DNA from: Rhodocyclaceae bacterium
Lineage (GTDB): Bacteria > Pseudomonadota > Gammaproteobacteria > Burkholderiales > Rhodocyclaceae
NCBI GenBank assembly: GCA_017444505.1
Contig: JAFSWK010000082.1
Location: forward strand, 1-5,780
Direction of reading: 5' to 3'
DNA: 5,780 nt
A model generated the notes under the pieces. That model worked only from the letters and a program-made list of their open reading frames with translations. It was not told the origin of the DNA and ran no database searches. Positions 1 through 5,780 of this stretch are shown here, piece after piece. Positions within the stretch are counted from its first letter, which is position 1; each line of letters begins with the position of its first letter. Made by a program: the position numbers and the translations under genes.

Positions 1-1090
1 CCGCCGCCGCCCGTCCGCGCCGGACAAGCAAACGTGTGCAGACCGCCCGCCGCGTCGAGCGGACGCGCAAAACGAAGGCGAACGCACAAACCGCCCGCGA
101 TACCGGCAAGACGACGGGCGCGAAAGCGCGCCGCGCCGTGGCCGTGCGCAAACCCGAAAGTCACGCGAAGCAGACTGGGACGAGCGCCCCGCGCGGGCGC
201 GTCGTAGCGGCGCCGCCCGCGAAGAAGATTTTGACGCGCGCCCGCCGCGCCGCGCGCGTGCGTCGAAATACGACGAACGCCCGTACCGTGAAGAACGCCC
301 GCGCCGCGACGAACGTCCGGCAGCGCGCAAAAGCGGCGCGCATGCTGCGCCCTGGTCGCGCGAAGGCGTGCGCCTGTCGCGCCTCATGTCGCAGCGCGGC
401 CTGTGTTCGCGGCGCGAAGCCGATGAGCTGATTGAACGCGGCTGGGTCTGTGTCGATGGCGTGCCGGTCGACACGCTGGGCATTCGCGTCTCGCCGCAGG
501 CCGAAGTCACGCTGCTGCCCGAAGCCGAACGCGGCCTGCGCGAACAGGTGACGATTTTGCTCAACAAGCCCGTCGGCTACGTCTCCGGCCAGCCCGAAGA
601 CGGCTACCCGCCCGCCGTGGCGCTGATTAGCGCTGGCGCGCAGTACGACCCGCAAGGGCGCGCGCCGCGATTTCATCGCGGCCACCTGCGCGGCCTCGCC
701 CCCGCCGGACGGCTGGACATTGACTCCACCGGCCTGCTGGTGCTCACCCAAAATGGCCGCATCGCGCGCCGGTTGATTGGCGAACATTCCGAAGTGAGCA
801 AGGAATACCGCGTCTGGGTCAATGGCGAAATCACCGCGCAGGCGCTGGCGCAGCTCACCCACGGCTTGACGCTGGACGGGCGCAAACTGCGCCGCGCCAC
901 CGTGCGGCAAACCGACGAGCGCGAACTGCGCTTCATCCTCAACGAAGGGCGCAAACGGCAAATCCGCCGCATGTGCGAACTGGTCGGCCTGCACGTCACC
1001 CGCCTGCAACGCATCCGCGTCGGACGCATCTGGCTGGACGATTTGCCGCTCGGCCAATGGCGCTACCTGCGCCCGGAAGAGCATTTTTGA
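1..1090 (+). CDS. RsuA/RluB/RluF-family rRNA pseudouridine synthase (5' partial), RluF-like
   Basis: Isomerises a specific uridine of ribosomal RNA to pseudouridine; the closest remembered relative is RluF, which acts on 23S rRNA. From the GTG at 368 onward there is an S4 RNA-binding domain (GLCSRREADELIERG), then NKPVGYVS, then the catalytic motif GRLDIDSTGLL with the nucleophile Asp at bases 716-718, and a C-terminal EGRKRQIRRMCE motif typical of the family. The frame is open leftwards to base 2, giving about 122 further codons rich in Arg, Asp, Glu and Pro. This stretch has no ATG, GTG or TTG, and the GTG at 368 has no properly spaced Shine-Dalgarno and would begin almost inside the S4 domain. 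I therefore infer that the true start lies left of the window. A segment of roughly 20 residues between NKPVG and GRLD is longer than in E. coli RluF as I recall it. The family is certain; the exact target base is not. Confidence 0.9.
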   Translation, partial: RRRPSAPDKQTCADRPPRRADAQNEGERTNRPRYRQDDGRESAPRRGRAQTRKSREADWDERPARARRSGAAREEDFDARPPRRARASKYDERPYREERPRRDERPAARKSGAHAAPWSREGVRLSRLMSQRGLCSRREADELIERGWVCVDGVPVDTLGIRVSPQAEVTLLPEAERGLREQVTILLNKPVGYVSGQPEDGYPPAVALISAGAQYDPQGRAPRFHRGHLRGLAPAGRLDIDSTGLLVLTQNGRIARRLIGEHSEVSKEYRVWVNGEITAQALAQLTHGLTLDGRKLRRATVRQTDERELRFILNEGRKRQIRRMCELVGLHVTRLQRIRVGRIWLDDLPLGQWRYLRPEEHF

Positions 1091-1219
1091 TTTTCACGCT
1101 TGCGCCAGCCGTTTGCGCGCTGCTTTAGCGCAAGTACTGCATGTTCAGATTCGCTGCGGGAGGCCGTGGATTGGCCGACACGGAACCTTGCGGGCAGGCG
1201 CTGCGGTGCCGTAAACAGA

Positions 1220-1245
1220 CGAACCGCCCCGGGCGGGGCGGTTCG
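1220..1245 (-). terminator. GC-rich hairpin, likely terminator of the DUF5610 gene
   Basis: A perfect 11-bp stem (1220-1230 with 1235-1245, CGAACCGCCCC type) closes a 4-base loop. It lies 25 bases downstream of the minus-strand stop codon. Read on the minus strand the stem is followed by TCTGTTTAC, a short broken T-tract. On the plus strand it is followed by purines, so it fits the minus-strand gene better. It sits in the convergent gap and may also block read-through from the pseudouridine synthase gene, which has no clear terminator of its own. Confidence 0.65.
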
Positions 1246-1269
1246 AGGGGTTGAGGTGCGTGCGAGGTG

Positions 1270-2013
1270 TCAGGCGCGGGTGGCGTCGGTGCTGGTGTCT
1301 TTGCCTTCACCGATGCCGGGGGCGGAGTTTTCGGCTTCGACCTCATTGGCACCGCCACCCTGGGCTTTCTTCAGCTCTTCAATCTTATTCTGGGCGAACT
1401 CTTCATAGCCTTTCCTGACCAGTTCGTAGGTCTTTTCGATGCCGGACTTCACATCGCCGTCAAAGACGTTCAGCCCTTTCAGGATGTCGGTGGCTTCGCC
1501 GTAACCTTTCTCAAAACCGCGCTGGATGGTTTCCATAAAGCCATTGACCAGCTTTTCCGGGTCTTCATTGGGGTGCTGGCGGGCATAGGCATCAAAGAAC
1601 GCGGTGGAGAGGCTGACGATGCGCCCCGCCGTGCCTTCCGGCGAGTTGTCCTGATCCATTGCGTTCTGGATGGCGTTTTCGCCAAACATCGGTTCCAGCT
1701 CTTTGTTGATGCCTTCGATGGCGGCTTTGAGCATCAGCGCCAAGGAATCATTGCCGCTGTCGATGGAGACCTGCATGGTCGCTTCAAGAATGGCGCGGTT
1801 TTGGTCGGCTTTGAGGTCGGCGGCGGTGGGCAGTTCGGTTTTTTCGACTTCCTTGACGCCTTCCGTTGCCTGCGCAGCTTGCGCCTGGGCGGCGTTGTCC
1901 TGCGCTTGCGCGACCGGATCGGCAGCAGCAGTCTCTTCCTGCGCCCCTGCCTGTTTGCGGGCAAGCGCAAAGACCGGTGCGCCCGCTGCGCCTTGGATGG
2001 ATTCGATGCTCAT
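1270..2013 (-). CDS. DUF5610 domain protein, putative flagellar-regulon (sigma-28) gene
   Basis: A 247-residue protein of unknown function. Residues 1-65 are Ala/Gln/Glu-rich and look disordered. Residues about 70-207 resemble the DUF5610 domain as I recall it: NRAILEATMQVSIDSGNDSL, then a helical segment with a SPEGTAGRIVSL stretch, then FFDAYARQHP, and near the end GIEKTYELVRKGYEEF. Residues about 215-247 form a Gly/Glu/Ala/Asp-rich tail. There is no signal peptide or membrane segment, and no cysteine or tryptophan at all. The ATG at 2013-2011 is supported by GGAGGA seven bases upstream. The gene follows gltX on the same strand after 143 bases, with no clear terminator between them, but it has its own FliA-like promoter. 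That promoter suggests late flagellar expression. Whether the product is structural, exported or regulatory cannot be told from the sequence. The gene call is firm and the family assignment likely. Confidence 0.85.
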   Translation of the reverse strand: MSIESIQGAAGAPVFALARKQAGAQEETAAADPVAQAQDNAAQAQAAQATEGVKEVEKTELPTAADLKADQNRAILEATMQVSIDSGNDSLALMLKAAIEGINKELEPMFGENAIQNAMDQDNSPEGTAGRIVSLSTAFFDAYARQHPNEDPEKLVNGFMETIQRGFEKGYGEATDILKGLNVFDGDVKSGIEKTYELVRKGYEEFAQNKIEELKKAQGGGANEVEAENSAPGIGEGKDTSTDATRA

Positions 2014-2020
2014 GATGTTG

Positions 2021-2026
2021 TCCTCC
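2021..2026 (-). promoter_or_regulatory. Strong Shine-Dalgarno (GGAGGA) of the DUF5610 gene
   Basis: GGAGGA on the minus strand lies seven bases before the ATG at 2013-2011. It is the only strong ribosome binding site in the window and fixes the start of the DUF5610 gene. Confidence 0.8.
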
Positions 2027-2115
2027 GGAAAGAGGTTGATTTTATTGCGTGTTTTTTATGGGACAGGCGGAAAAGCTGTGCTGCAACTGACCGGGTGTTC
2101 CTGTCTCTGTACTGG

Positions 2116-2142
2116 TCTACGGCAGCGTGCGGCAAAACTTTA
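2116..2142 (-). promoter_or_regulatory. Candidate sigma-28 (FliA) promoter for the DUF5610 gene
   Basis: On the minus strand, TAAAGTTT (2142-2135) matches the enterobacterial FliA -35 consensus at 8 of 8 positions. An 11-base spacer follows, the consensus length, and then GCCGTAGA (2123-2116). This matches the -10 consensus GCCGATAA at five of eight positions, including the GCCG core. Transcription would start near 2109, giving a leader of about 95 bases before the DUF5610 start codon. The site lies just after the gltX stop codon at 2157. A sigma-70 reading of the same stretch (TTGCCG, 18 bases, TACAGA) is much weaker. The match is seen directly; use by FliA is inference. Confidence 0.55.
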
Positions 2143-2156
2143 GCCTTTTTTGCGTT

Positions 2157-3584
2157 TTATTCCTGTAGCGCGGTTTGCAGGCGGGTGAGCACGGCGTTGC
2201 GGCCAAAGGCGGCGAGTACGGCGTCAATGGAAGGGGTGTGCGTTTTGCCCAGCAGGGCGATGCGCAGCGGGATGGCAAGCTGCGGCATTTTGAGGCCGTG
2301 CGCTTTCAGGACGGTCTTGATGGCAGCCGAGAGCGTTTCGGCTTGCCATTCACCGTCGGGCAGGGCGGTGAGGGCGTCACGCAAGGCGGCAAGCGCGGCG
2401 CGCGCGGCGGCGTTGAAGTGCTCGGCAACGAGTGCGGCGTAGTCCGCATTCTGGCGCGGGTCCTGGCAGTAGGCGGCGATTTCGTCGGCCAGCGTGGTCA
2501 GCCGGCTGGTGCGTTCCTGATACAGCGCAATCAGGCTTTCGAGCGCCAGAGCGTCCGTGGCAATGCCGCGCGCGGCGAGCCGTTCGCGGCAGTCGGCGGC
2601 GAGCGCGGCAGCGGCGGCGTGCTTGATGTAGTGGGCGTTGAGCCAGTCGAGCTTTTCGGTGTTGAACTGCGCGGCGGAGGGCGTGAGGCGTTCCAGCGAG
2701 AACCATTCGCACAATTGCTGGCGGCTGAAGATTTCGTCGTCGCCGTGGCTCCAGCCCAGGCGGGCGAGGTAGTTGATGACGGCGTCCGGCAGGTAGCCGT
2801 CTTCGTGATATTGCATGACGCTGACCGCGCCGTGACGCTTGGAGAGCTTCGCGCCGTCGTCGCCGAGAATCATGGAAAGGTGCGCGTACTGCGGAATTTC
2901 CGCGCCCAGTGCGGCGAGCAGGTTGATTTGGCGCGGGGTGTTGTTGACGTGGTCGTCGCCACGGATGACGTGGGTGATGTTCATGTCCAAGTCATCGACG
3001 ACGACGCAGAAGTTGTAGGTGGGCGTGCCGTCGGCGCGGGCGATGATGAAGTCGTCAAGTTCGGCGTTGCTGATTTCGATGCGGCCTTTGGCCAGATCGT
3101 CCCACGCCACCGTGCCGTCGACGGGGTTGCGAAAGCGGATGACGGGCGGCACGTCAGCAGGCGGCGCGGGCAGCGTTTTGCCCGCTTCGGGGCGCCAGCG
3201 CCCGTCATAGCGCGGTTTTTCGCCGCGCGCGCGTTGCGCTTCGCGCAGCGCTTCGAGTTCTTCGGCGCGGGTGTAGCAGCGGTAGGCCGTGCCTTCGGCC
3301 AGCATCCGGTCGATGACTTCGCGGTAACGCGCCATGCGCTTGGTCTGGTAGAACGGGCCTTCGTCGTAGTCCAGCCCCAGCCATTGCATCCCGTCCAGAA
3401 TGGCTTGCACCGCCTGCGGCGTGGAGCGGGCAAGGTCGGTGTCTTCAATGCGCAGGACGAATTGGCCGCCGTGGTGACGGGCAAAGGCCCAACTGAACAG
3501 CGCGGTGCGGGCACCGCCAATGTGCAGAAAACCGGTGGGGCTGGGGGCGAAACGGGTGCGAACCGGACGGGAATGGGAAGTCAT
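2157..3584 (-). CDS. gltX: Glutamyl-tRNA synthetase (GluRS)
   Basis: Charges tRNA-Glu with glutamate using ATP, in the cytoplasm. The 475-residue length is typical of bacterial GluRS. The class I catalytic fold begins at once: RFAPSPTGFLHIGG (residues 11-24) contains the HIGH-type ATP motif, followed by LRIEDTD (44-50). KLSKRHG (246-252) is the KMSKS-type loop. INYLARLGWSHGDDE and FNTEKLDWLNAHYI follow, then the helical anticodon-binding half. The start is the ATG at 3584, because RTRFAPSPTG must lie close to the N-terminus; the frame stays open upstream to 3719 but that stretch is intergenic. The ribosome binding site is weak (AGAG nine bases upstream). The zinc-ligand cysteines and histidine that I recall for E. 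coli GluRS are reduced to one cysteine (C103 of YRCYTR), so this copy looks zinc-free. Whether it also charges tRNA-Gln cannot be decided from this window. Confidence 0.97.
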   Translation of the reverse strand: MTSHSRPVRTRFAPSPTGFLHIGGARTALFSWAFARHHGGQFVLRIEDTDLARSTPQAVQAILDGMQWLGLDYDEGPFYQTKRMARYREVIDRMLAEGTAYRCYTRAEELEALREAQRARGEKPRYDGRWRPEAGKTLPAPPADVPPVIRFRNPVDGTVAWDDLAKGRIEISNAELDDFIIARADGTPTYNFCVVVDDLDMNITHVIRGDDHVNNTPRQINLLAALGAEIPQYAHLSMILGDDGAKLSKRHGAVSVMQYHEDGYLPDAVINYLARLGWSHGDDEIFSRQQLCEWFSLERLTPSAAQFNTEKLDWLNAHYIKHAAAAALAADCRERLAARGIATDALALESLIALYQERTSRLTTLADEIAAYCQDPRQNADYAALVAEHFNAAARAALAALRDALTALPDGEWQAETLSAAIKTVLKAHGLKMPQLAIPLRIALLGKTHTPSIDAVLAAFGRNAVLTRLQTALQE

Positions 3585-3614
3585 GATGAAATGCTCTGGC
3601 CTGAAAGATGCGGA

Positions 3615-3644
3615 ATTGTGCCAAAATGGCGGCGGCTGCGGCAA
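3615..3644 (-). promoter_or_regulatory. Weak candidate sigma-70 promoter for gltX
   Basis: On the minus strand TTGCCG (3644-3639), an 18-base spacer and CACAAT (3620-3615) each match the sigma-70 boxes at four of six positions. The start of transcription would fall about 25 bases before the gltX ATG. No better candidate is visible in the 3585-3739 divergent region. The call rests on position and modest box matches only. Confidence 0.3.
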
Positions 3645-3723
3645 ATACGTTTGCCGGTTGAAAATCCCCGCGCAAGTGCGTTGTGCATTTGTGGGACGAG
3701 GATTGTGGCGTTTTTCCAACCGC

Positions 3724-3740
3724 TTTTCGACAGTCGAAAA
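3724..3740. promoter_or_regulatory. Perfect 17-bp palindrome, possible operator in the divergent region
   Basis: TTTTCGAC-A-GTCGAAAA has two perfect 8-base arms around one central base. Its last base is the A of the probable ATG start of the GGDEF-family gene, and it sits about 140 bases upstream of gltX. Perfect symmetry with a single central base suggests a dimeric repressor site rather than an RNA hairpin, although a 6-bp stem with a 5-base loop is possible. In either form it would cover the translation start of the GGDEF gene. I do not recognise the regulator. Confidence 0.45.
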
Positions 3741-4939
3741 TGAATATTCGCAAACCTCGGGTCGGCGCGTTTCACGTTCAGGAAGAATCCCGCGCCTTTG
3801 CGCTGCTGCGGCAGGTGCTGGAGGAATTGACCCGCCGCCATCTTTTGCCCACCCCCGGGCATTACTCTGTGATTTTTCGCCGCCTTGTGGCGCGCCAGCG
3901 TGGTGACAAGGAACCCGATGCGCAGACGTACTCGGAACTGGTGCTGTGCGCGCATCTGGTCGATGCGTTGCGCGGCAATTTCACCGAAAACGGCTGGTTG
4001 AGCGTGCAGCTCAAACAGTTGCGCAGCGCGCTGGGCGATGAAAGCGCAGAGGAAGAAGAGGATACGGAACTGGACATGCGCATCCAGCGGGTAGAGTCCA
4101 TCATTCACAGCATCGCCATGAATACCGCCCGCTCATTGGGCGATACGCAGGATTTTTCGCAGGATTGCCGGCGCTTGATGGAGACGCTGCAAACCGAGGT
4201 GGGTTCGGCGATTCGCACGGTCAGCGGCGCGGACGATGCAATCAGCGATTGCTCGGCGCGGCTGGTTGCCAGCAAATCGCTGGAAGAGGGGCGGCAGCTG
4301 TTTTCTGAACTGACCCAGCATGTCGGGCAGGTCTCTTCGCAATTGCGGCGCACCGAGTTGATGCTTGGCGAGACGAACCGCAATCTGGCTGCCGCGATGG
4401 AACAGCTGGAAAAATCGCAGTTGCAGGTGCGCGAACTGGCCTACGCTGCGCAGCACGACCCGCTCACCGGGGCATTGAACCGCCTCGGGCTGGAAAACGC
4501 GCTGTCACTGTGCGCGTCCAGCGAACTCACCATCATTCTGTTTGGCATCGACGATTTTGCGGAAATTTCCCTGAAACACGGCACCTGCGTGGGCGAAAAG
4601 CTCCTCAAGCACGCTGTGCACGTGCTGCAAGGGGGCTTGCGCGATGGCGACATGGTGGCGCGTCAGGAAGGGCCGGAATTGCTGGTGCTGCTGCCGCGCG
4701 TGCGCGAACCTGTGGCGCGTCAGATTGCCGACCGTCTGCTGAAATCGGCGGAAGCCTGGAACAACGAACATGTGCTGGCCTTGCAGAAGAAAGTGCGCAT
4801 GTCGCTGAGCGGCGGCATCGCTACGTGTCTGCTCAGTGGTGCCAATCCGCACGCCGTGCTGAAAATGGCGATGGATGTGGCGCGCGGCCATTTGGCGCAG
4901 GCGCGCGAAGCGGGCGGGGGCGCGGTTTTCCCGGTCTGA
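3740..4939 (+). CDS. Degenerate GGDEF-domain protein, probable c-di-GMP-binding non-enzyme
   Basis: A 399-residue soluble protein with no signal peptide or membrane segment. Residues 1-100 form a helical region with LLPTPGHY, resembling the PTPxxY N-termini of some betaproteobacterial diguanylate cyclases. An acidic patch (101-112) and a long helical linker (about 115-235) follow, then a GGDEF domain (about 239-395). HDPLTGALNR (239-248) and the final LSGGIA strand are well kept, so the fold is clear. The signature is EGPEL (310-314) instead of GGDEF. By alignment to PleD from memory, both metal ligands are lost (G269, P312), the guanine-binding Asn is S277, and the late GRN is GGG. Yet RDGD (301-304), the inhibitory-site RxxD, stands exactly five residues before the signature. 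A c-di-GMP receptor role is inferred. The ATG at 3740 was chosen because the LLPTPGHY region normally begins soon after the N-terminus; an in-frame ATG at 3683 would add 19 residues. Neither start has a visible Shine-Dalgarno. Confidence 0.9.
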   Translation: MNIRKPRVGAFHVQEESRAFALLRQVLEELTRRHLLPTPGHYSVIFRRLVARQRGDKEPDAQTYSELVLCAHLVDALRGNFTENGWLSVQLKQLRSALGDESAEEEEDTELDMRIQRVESIIHSIAMNTARSLGDTQDFSQDCRRLMETLQTEVGSAIRTVSGADDAISDCSARLVASKSLEEGRQLFSELTQHVGQVSSQLRRTELMLGETNRNLAAAMEQLEKSQLQVRELAYAAQHDPLTGALNRLGLENALSLCASSELTIILFGIDDFAEISLKHGTCVGEKLLKHAVHVLQGGLRDGDMVARQEGPELLVLLPRVREPVARQIADRLLKSAEAWNNEHVLALQKKVRMSLSGGIATCLLSGANPHAVLKMAMDVARGHLAQAREAGGGAVFPV

Positions 4940-4962
4940 CGGCGCGCGCCAGCACGCCGTTA
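4937..4962. terminator. Hairpin spanning both convergent stop codons
   Basis: ACGGCG (4939-4944) pairs with CGCCGT (4955-4960). The stem can be extended by one G-T wobble and one T-A pair, so it takes in the TGA of the GGDEF gene and the TAA of trpE. A rival 10-base palindrome, GGCGCGCGCC (4941-4950), lies inside it. Neither strand has a T-tract after the stem. It may limit transcripts from both sides, but it is not a classical intrinsic terminator. Confidence 0.3.
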
Positions 4963-5780
4963 CGTTTGCGTATCCAGTCCGGCTTCGGCCATTTCGGCGG
5001 CGCGCAGCATGGCGCGCGCCTTGTTGCACGATTCCTGCCATTCGCCTTCCGGGCTGGAATCGGCCACCACGCCGCCGCCGGCCTGCACGTAGAGCATTTC
5101 ATCCTGAATGACGGCGGTGCGGATGGCGATGGCCAGGTCCATGTCGCCATGAAAACCGAGATAGCCGACCGCGCCGGCGTAGATGCCGCGTTTGACCGGC
5201 TCCAGCTCGTCGATGATTTGCATGGCGCGCACCTTGGGCGCACCCGAGACCGTGCCCGCCGGGAAGGTGGCGCGCAGCACGGCCAGCGCGGAAAGACCGT
5301 CTTTCAGTCGGCCTTCGACGTTGGAGACGATGTGCATGACGTGCGAATAACGCTCGATGGTGAAGGATTCGGTGACGTGCACCGTGCCGGTGCGTGCCAC
5401 GCGCCCCACGTCGTTGCGGCCCAGGTCCAGCAGTTGCAGGTGTTCGGCGCGTTCTTTTTCGTCGGCGAGCAGTTCGTTTTCCAGCGCCTGGTCTTCCTCG
5501 GGCGTTTTGCCGCGCGGACGGGTTCCCGCAATGGGACGCAGCGTGATGCGCGCGCCCTCGGGGGCATCGTCGGTTTCCAGTTTGACGAGAATTTCGGGCG
5601 ACGAGCCGACGACGTGAAAGGTCTCAAAATGGAAATAGAACAGATAGGGCGAGGGATTGAGCGTGCGGATGGCGCGATAGAGCGATAGCGGCGAGGCGGA
5701 AAACGGTTTGGCCATGCGCTGCGCGAGCACAACCTGCATGATGTCGCCATCGCGGATGTATTGCTTGGCGCGCGTGACCG
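4960..5780 (-). CDS. trpE: Anthranilate synthase component I, C-terminal part (3' end present, 5' cut by window)
   Basis: Component I converts chorismate to anthranilate, the first step of tryptophan synthesis, using ammonia supplied by the TrpG subunit. The window holds the last 273 codons; the frame runs past the right edge, so the methionine at 5739 is internal (VTRAKQYIRDGDIMQVVLAQR). The chorismate-binding fold is complete in its conserved blocks: NPSPYLFYF, GSSPEILVKLE, PIAGTRPRG, LLDLGRNDVGRV, ERYSHVMHIVSNVEG, FPAGTVSGAPKVRAMQIIDELE, GAVGYLGFHGDMDLAIAIRT and YVQAGGGVVADS. These resemble TrpE more than PabB or isochorismate synthases. The tryptophan-feedback region lies N-terminal, outside the window, as does any leader. 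The gene converges on the GGDEF-family gene with a 20-base gap. Pfam-level identity is certain; PabB is the only real alternative and is unlikely. Confidence 0.93.
   Translation of the reverse strand, partial: VTRAKQYIRDGDIMQVVLAQRMAKPFSASPLSLYRAIRTLNPSPYLFYFHFETFHVVGSSPEILVKLETDDAPEGARITLRPIAGTRPRGKTPEEDQALENELLADEKERAEHLQLLDLGRNDVGRVARTGTVHVTESFTIERYSHVMHIVSNVEGRLKDGLSALAVLRATFPAGTVSGAPKVRAMQIIDELEPVKRGIYAGAVGYLGFHGDMDLAIAIRTAVIQDEMLYVQAGGGVVADSSPEGEWQESCNKARAMLRAAEMAEAGLDTQT

Noticed and set aside
36..431. A 131-codon Arg/Ala-rich open frame overlapping the start of the pseudouridine synthase
   Set aside because: It is in another frame over the charged extension. The +2 frame continues directly into the S4 and catalytic domains and gives a more protein-like composition.
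161..1084. A 307-codon minus-strand open frame opposite the pseudouridine synthase
   Set aside because: A shadow of the plus-strand gene; no recognisable domain and no ribosome binding site.
1099..1134. A 7-bp inverted repeat (CTTGCGC / GCGCAAG) just after the pseudouridine synthase stop codon
   Set aside because: The loop is 22 bases and no T-tract follows, so it cannot be supported as a terminator.
2062..2105. A 6-bp inverted repeat (GACAGG / CCTGTC) in the DUF5610 leader
   Set aside because: The stem is short and the loop is 32 bases. It is not convincing as a riboswitch, attenuator or terminator.
1267..2442. A 391-codon plus-strand open frame across the DUF5610 gene and the end of gltX
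   Set aside because: It runs antisense to two supported genes and across the intergenic gap; its translation looks like reversed-strand noise.
3608..3623. A TGGCAC sequence upstream of gltX resembling a sigma-54 -24 element
   Set aside because: The -12 element is absent and the only GC is one base out of register; sigma-54 control of gltX would also be unexpected.
2175..3743. A 522-codon open frame on the plus strand, antisense to gltX
   Set aside because: It mirrors gltX codons in GC-rich DNA, has a biased Val/Gly/Arg composition and matches no protein I know. The minus-strand GluRS is certain.
4510..5688. A 392-codon plus-strand open frame over the GGDEF gene end and trpE
   Set aside because: Out of frame with the GGDEF gene and antisense to a clear trpE.

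Overview
The window is GC-rich, densely coded chromosomal DNA, most likely from a betaproteobacterium. That reading rests on the remembered look of the TrpE fragment, on the long charged N-terminus of the RluF-like pseudouridine synthase, and on a diguanylate-cyclase-type protein with a helical PTPxxY N-terminal region. I cannot fix the order or genus. No insertion sequence, phage gene, CRISPR array, tRNA or rRNA is visible.

Layout, left to right. (1) Bases 1-1090, plus strand: a pseudouridine synthase of the RsuA/RluB/RluF family. Its reading frame is still open at the left edge, and the first ~120 visible codons encode an Arg/Asp/Glu/Pro-rich extension. (2) Bases 1091-1269: a convergent gap with a strong GC hairpin that fits as terminator of the minus-strand gene. 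(3) Bases 1270-2013, minus strand: a DUF5610 protein with a good ribosome binding site. Upstream lies a sequence closely resembling a sigma-28 (FliA) flagellar promoter. (4) Bases 2157-3584, minus strand: gltX, glutamyl-tRNA synthetase. (5) Bases 3585-3739: a divergent control region with a perfect 17-bp palindrome touching the probable start codon of the next gene. (6) Bases 3740-4939, plus strand: a cytoplasmic GGDEF-family protein whose catalytic site is lost while the c-di-GMP inhibitory-site motif RxxD is kept. (7) Bases 4960-5780, minus strand: the C-terminal part of anthranilate synthase component I (trpE), cut by the right edge and converging on the GGDEF gene with a 20-base gap.

Three genes are housekeeping: rRNA modification, tRNA charging and tryptophan synthesis. 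The parts worth attention are the two lifestyle genes around gltX. One is a DUF5610 gene apparently wired to the flagellar sigma factor. The other is a probable c-di-GMP-binding, non-catalytic GGDEF protein. Both point towards motility and surface-lifestyle control, but they are on different strands and nothing in the sequence shows that they act together.
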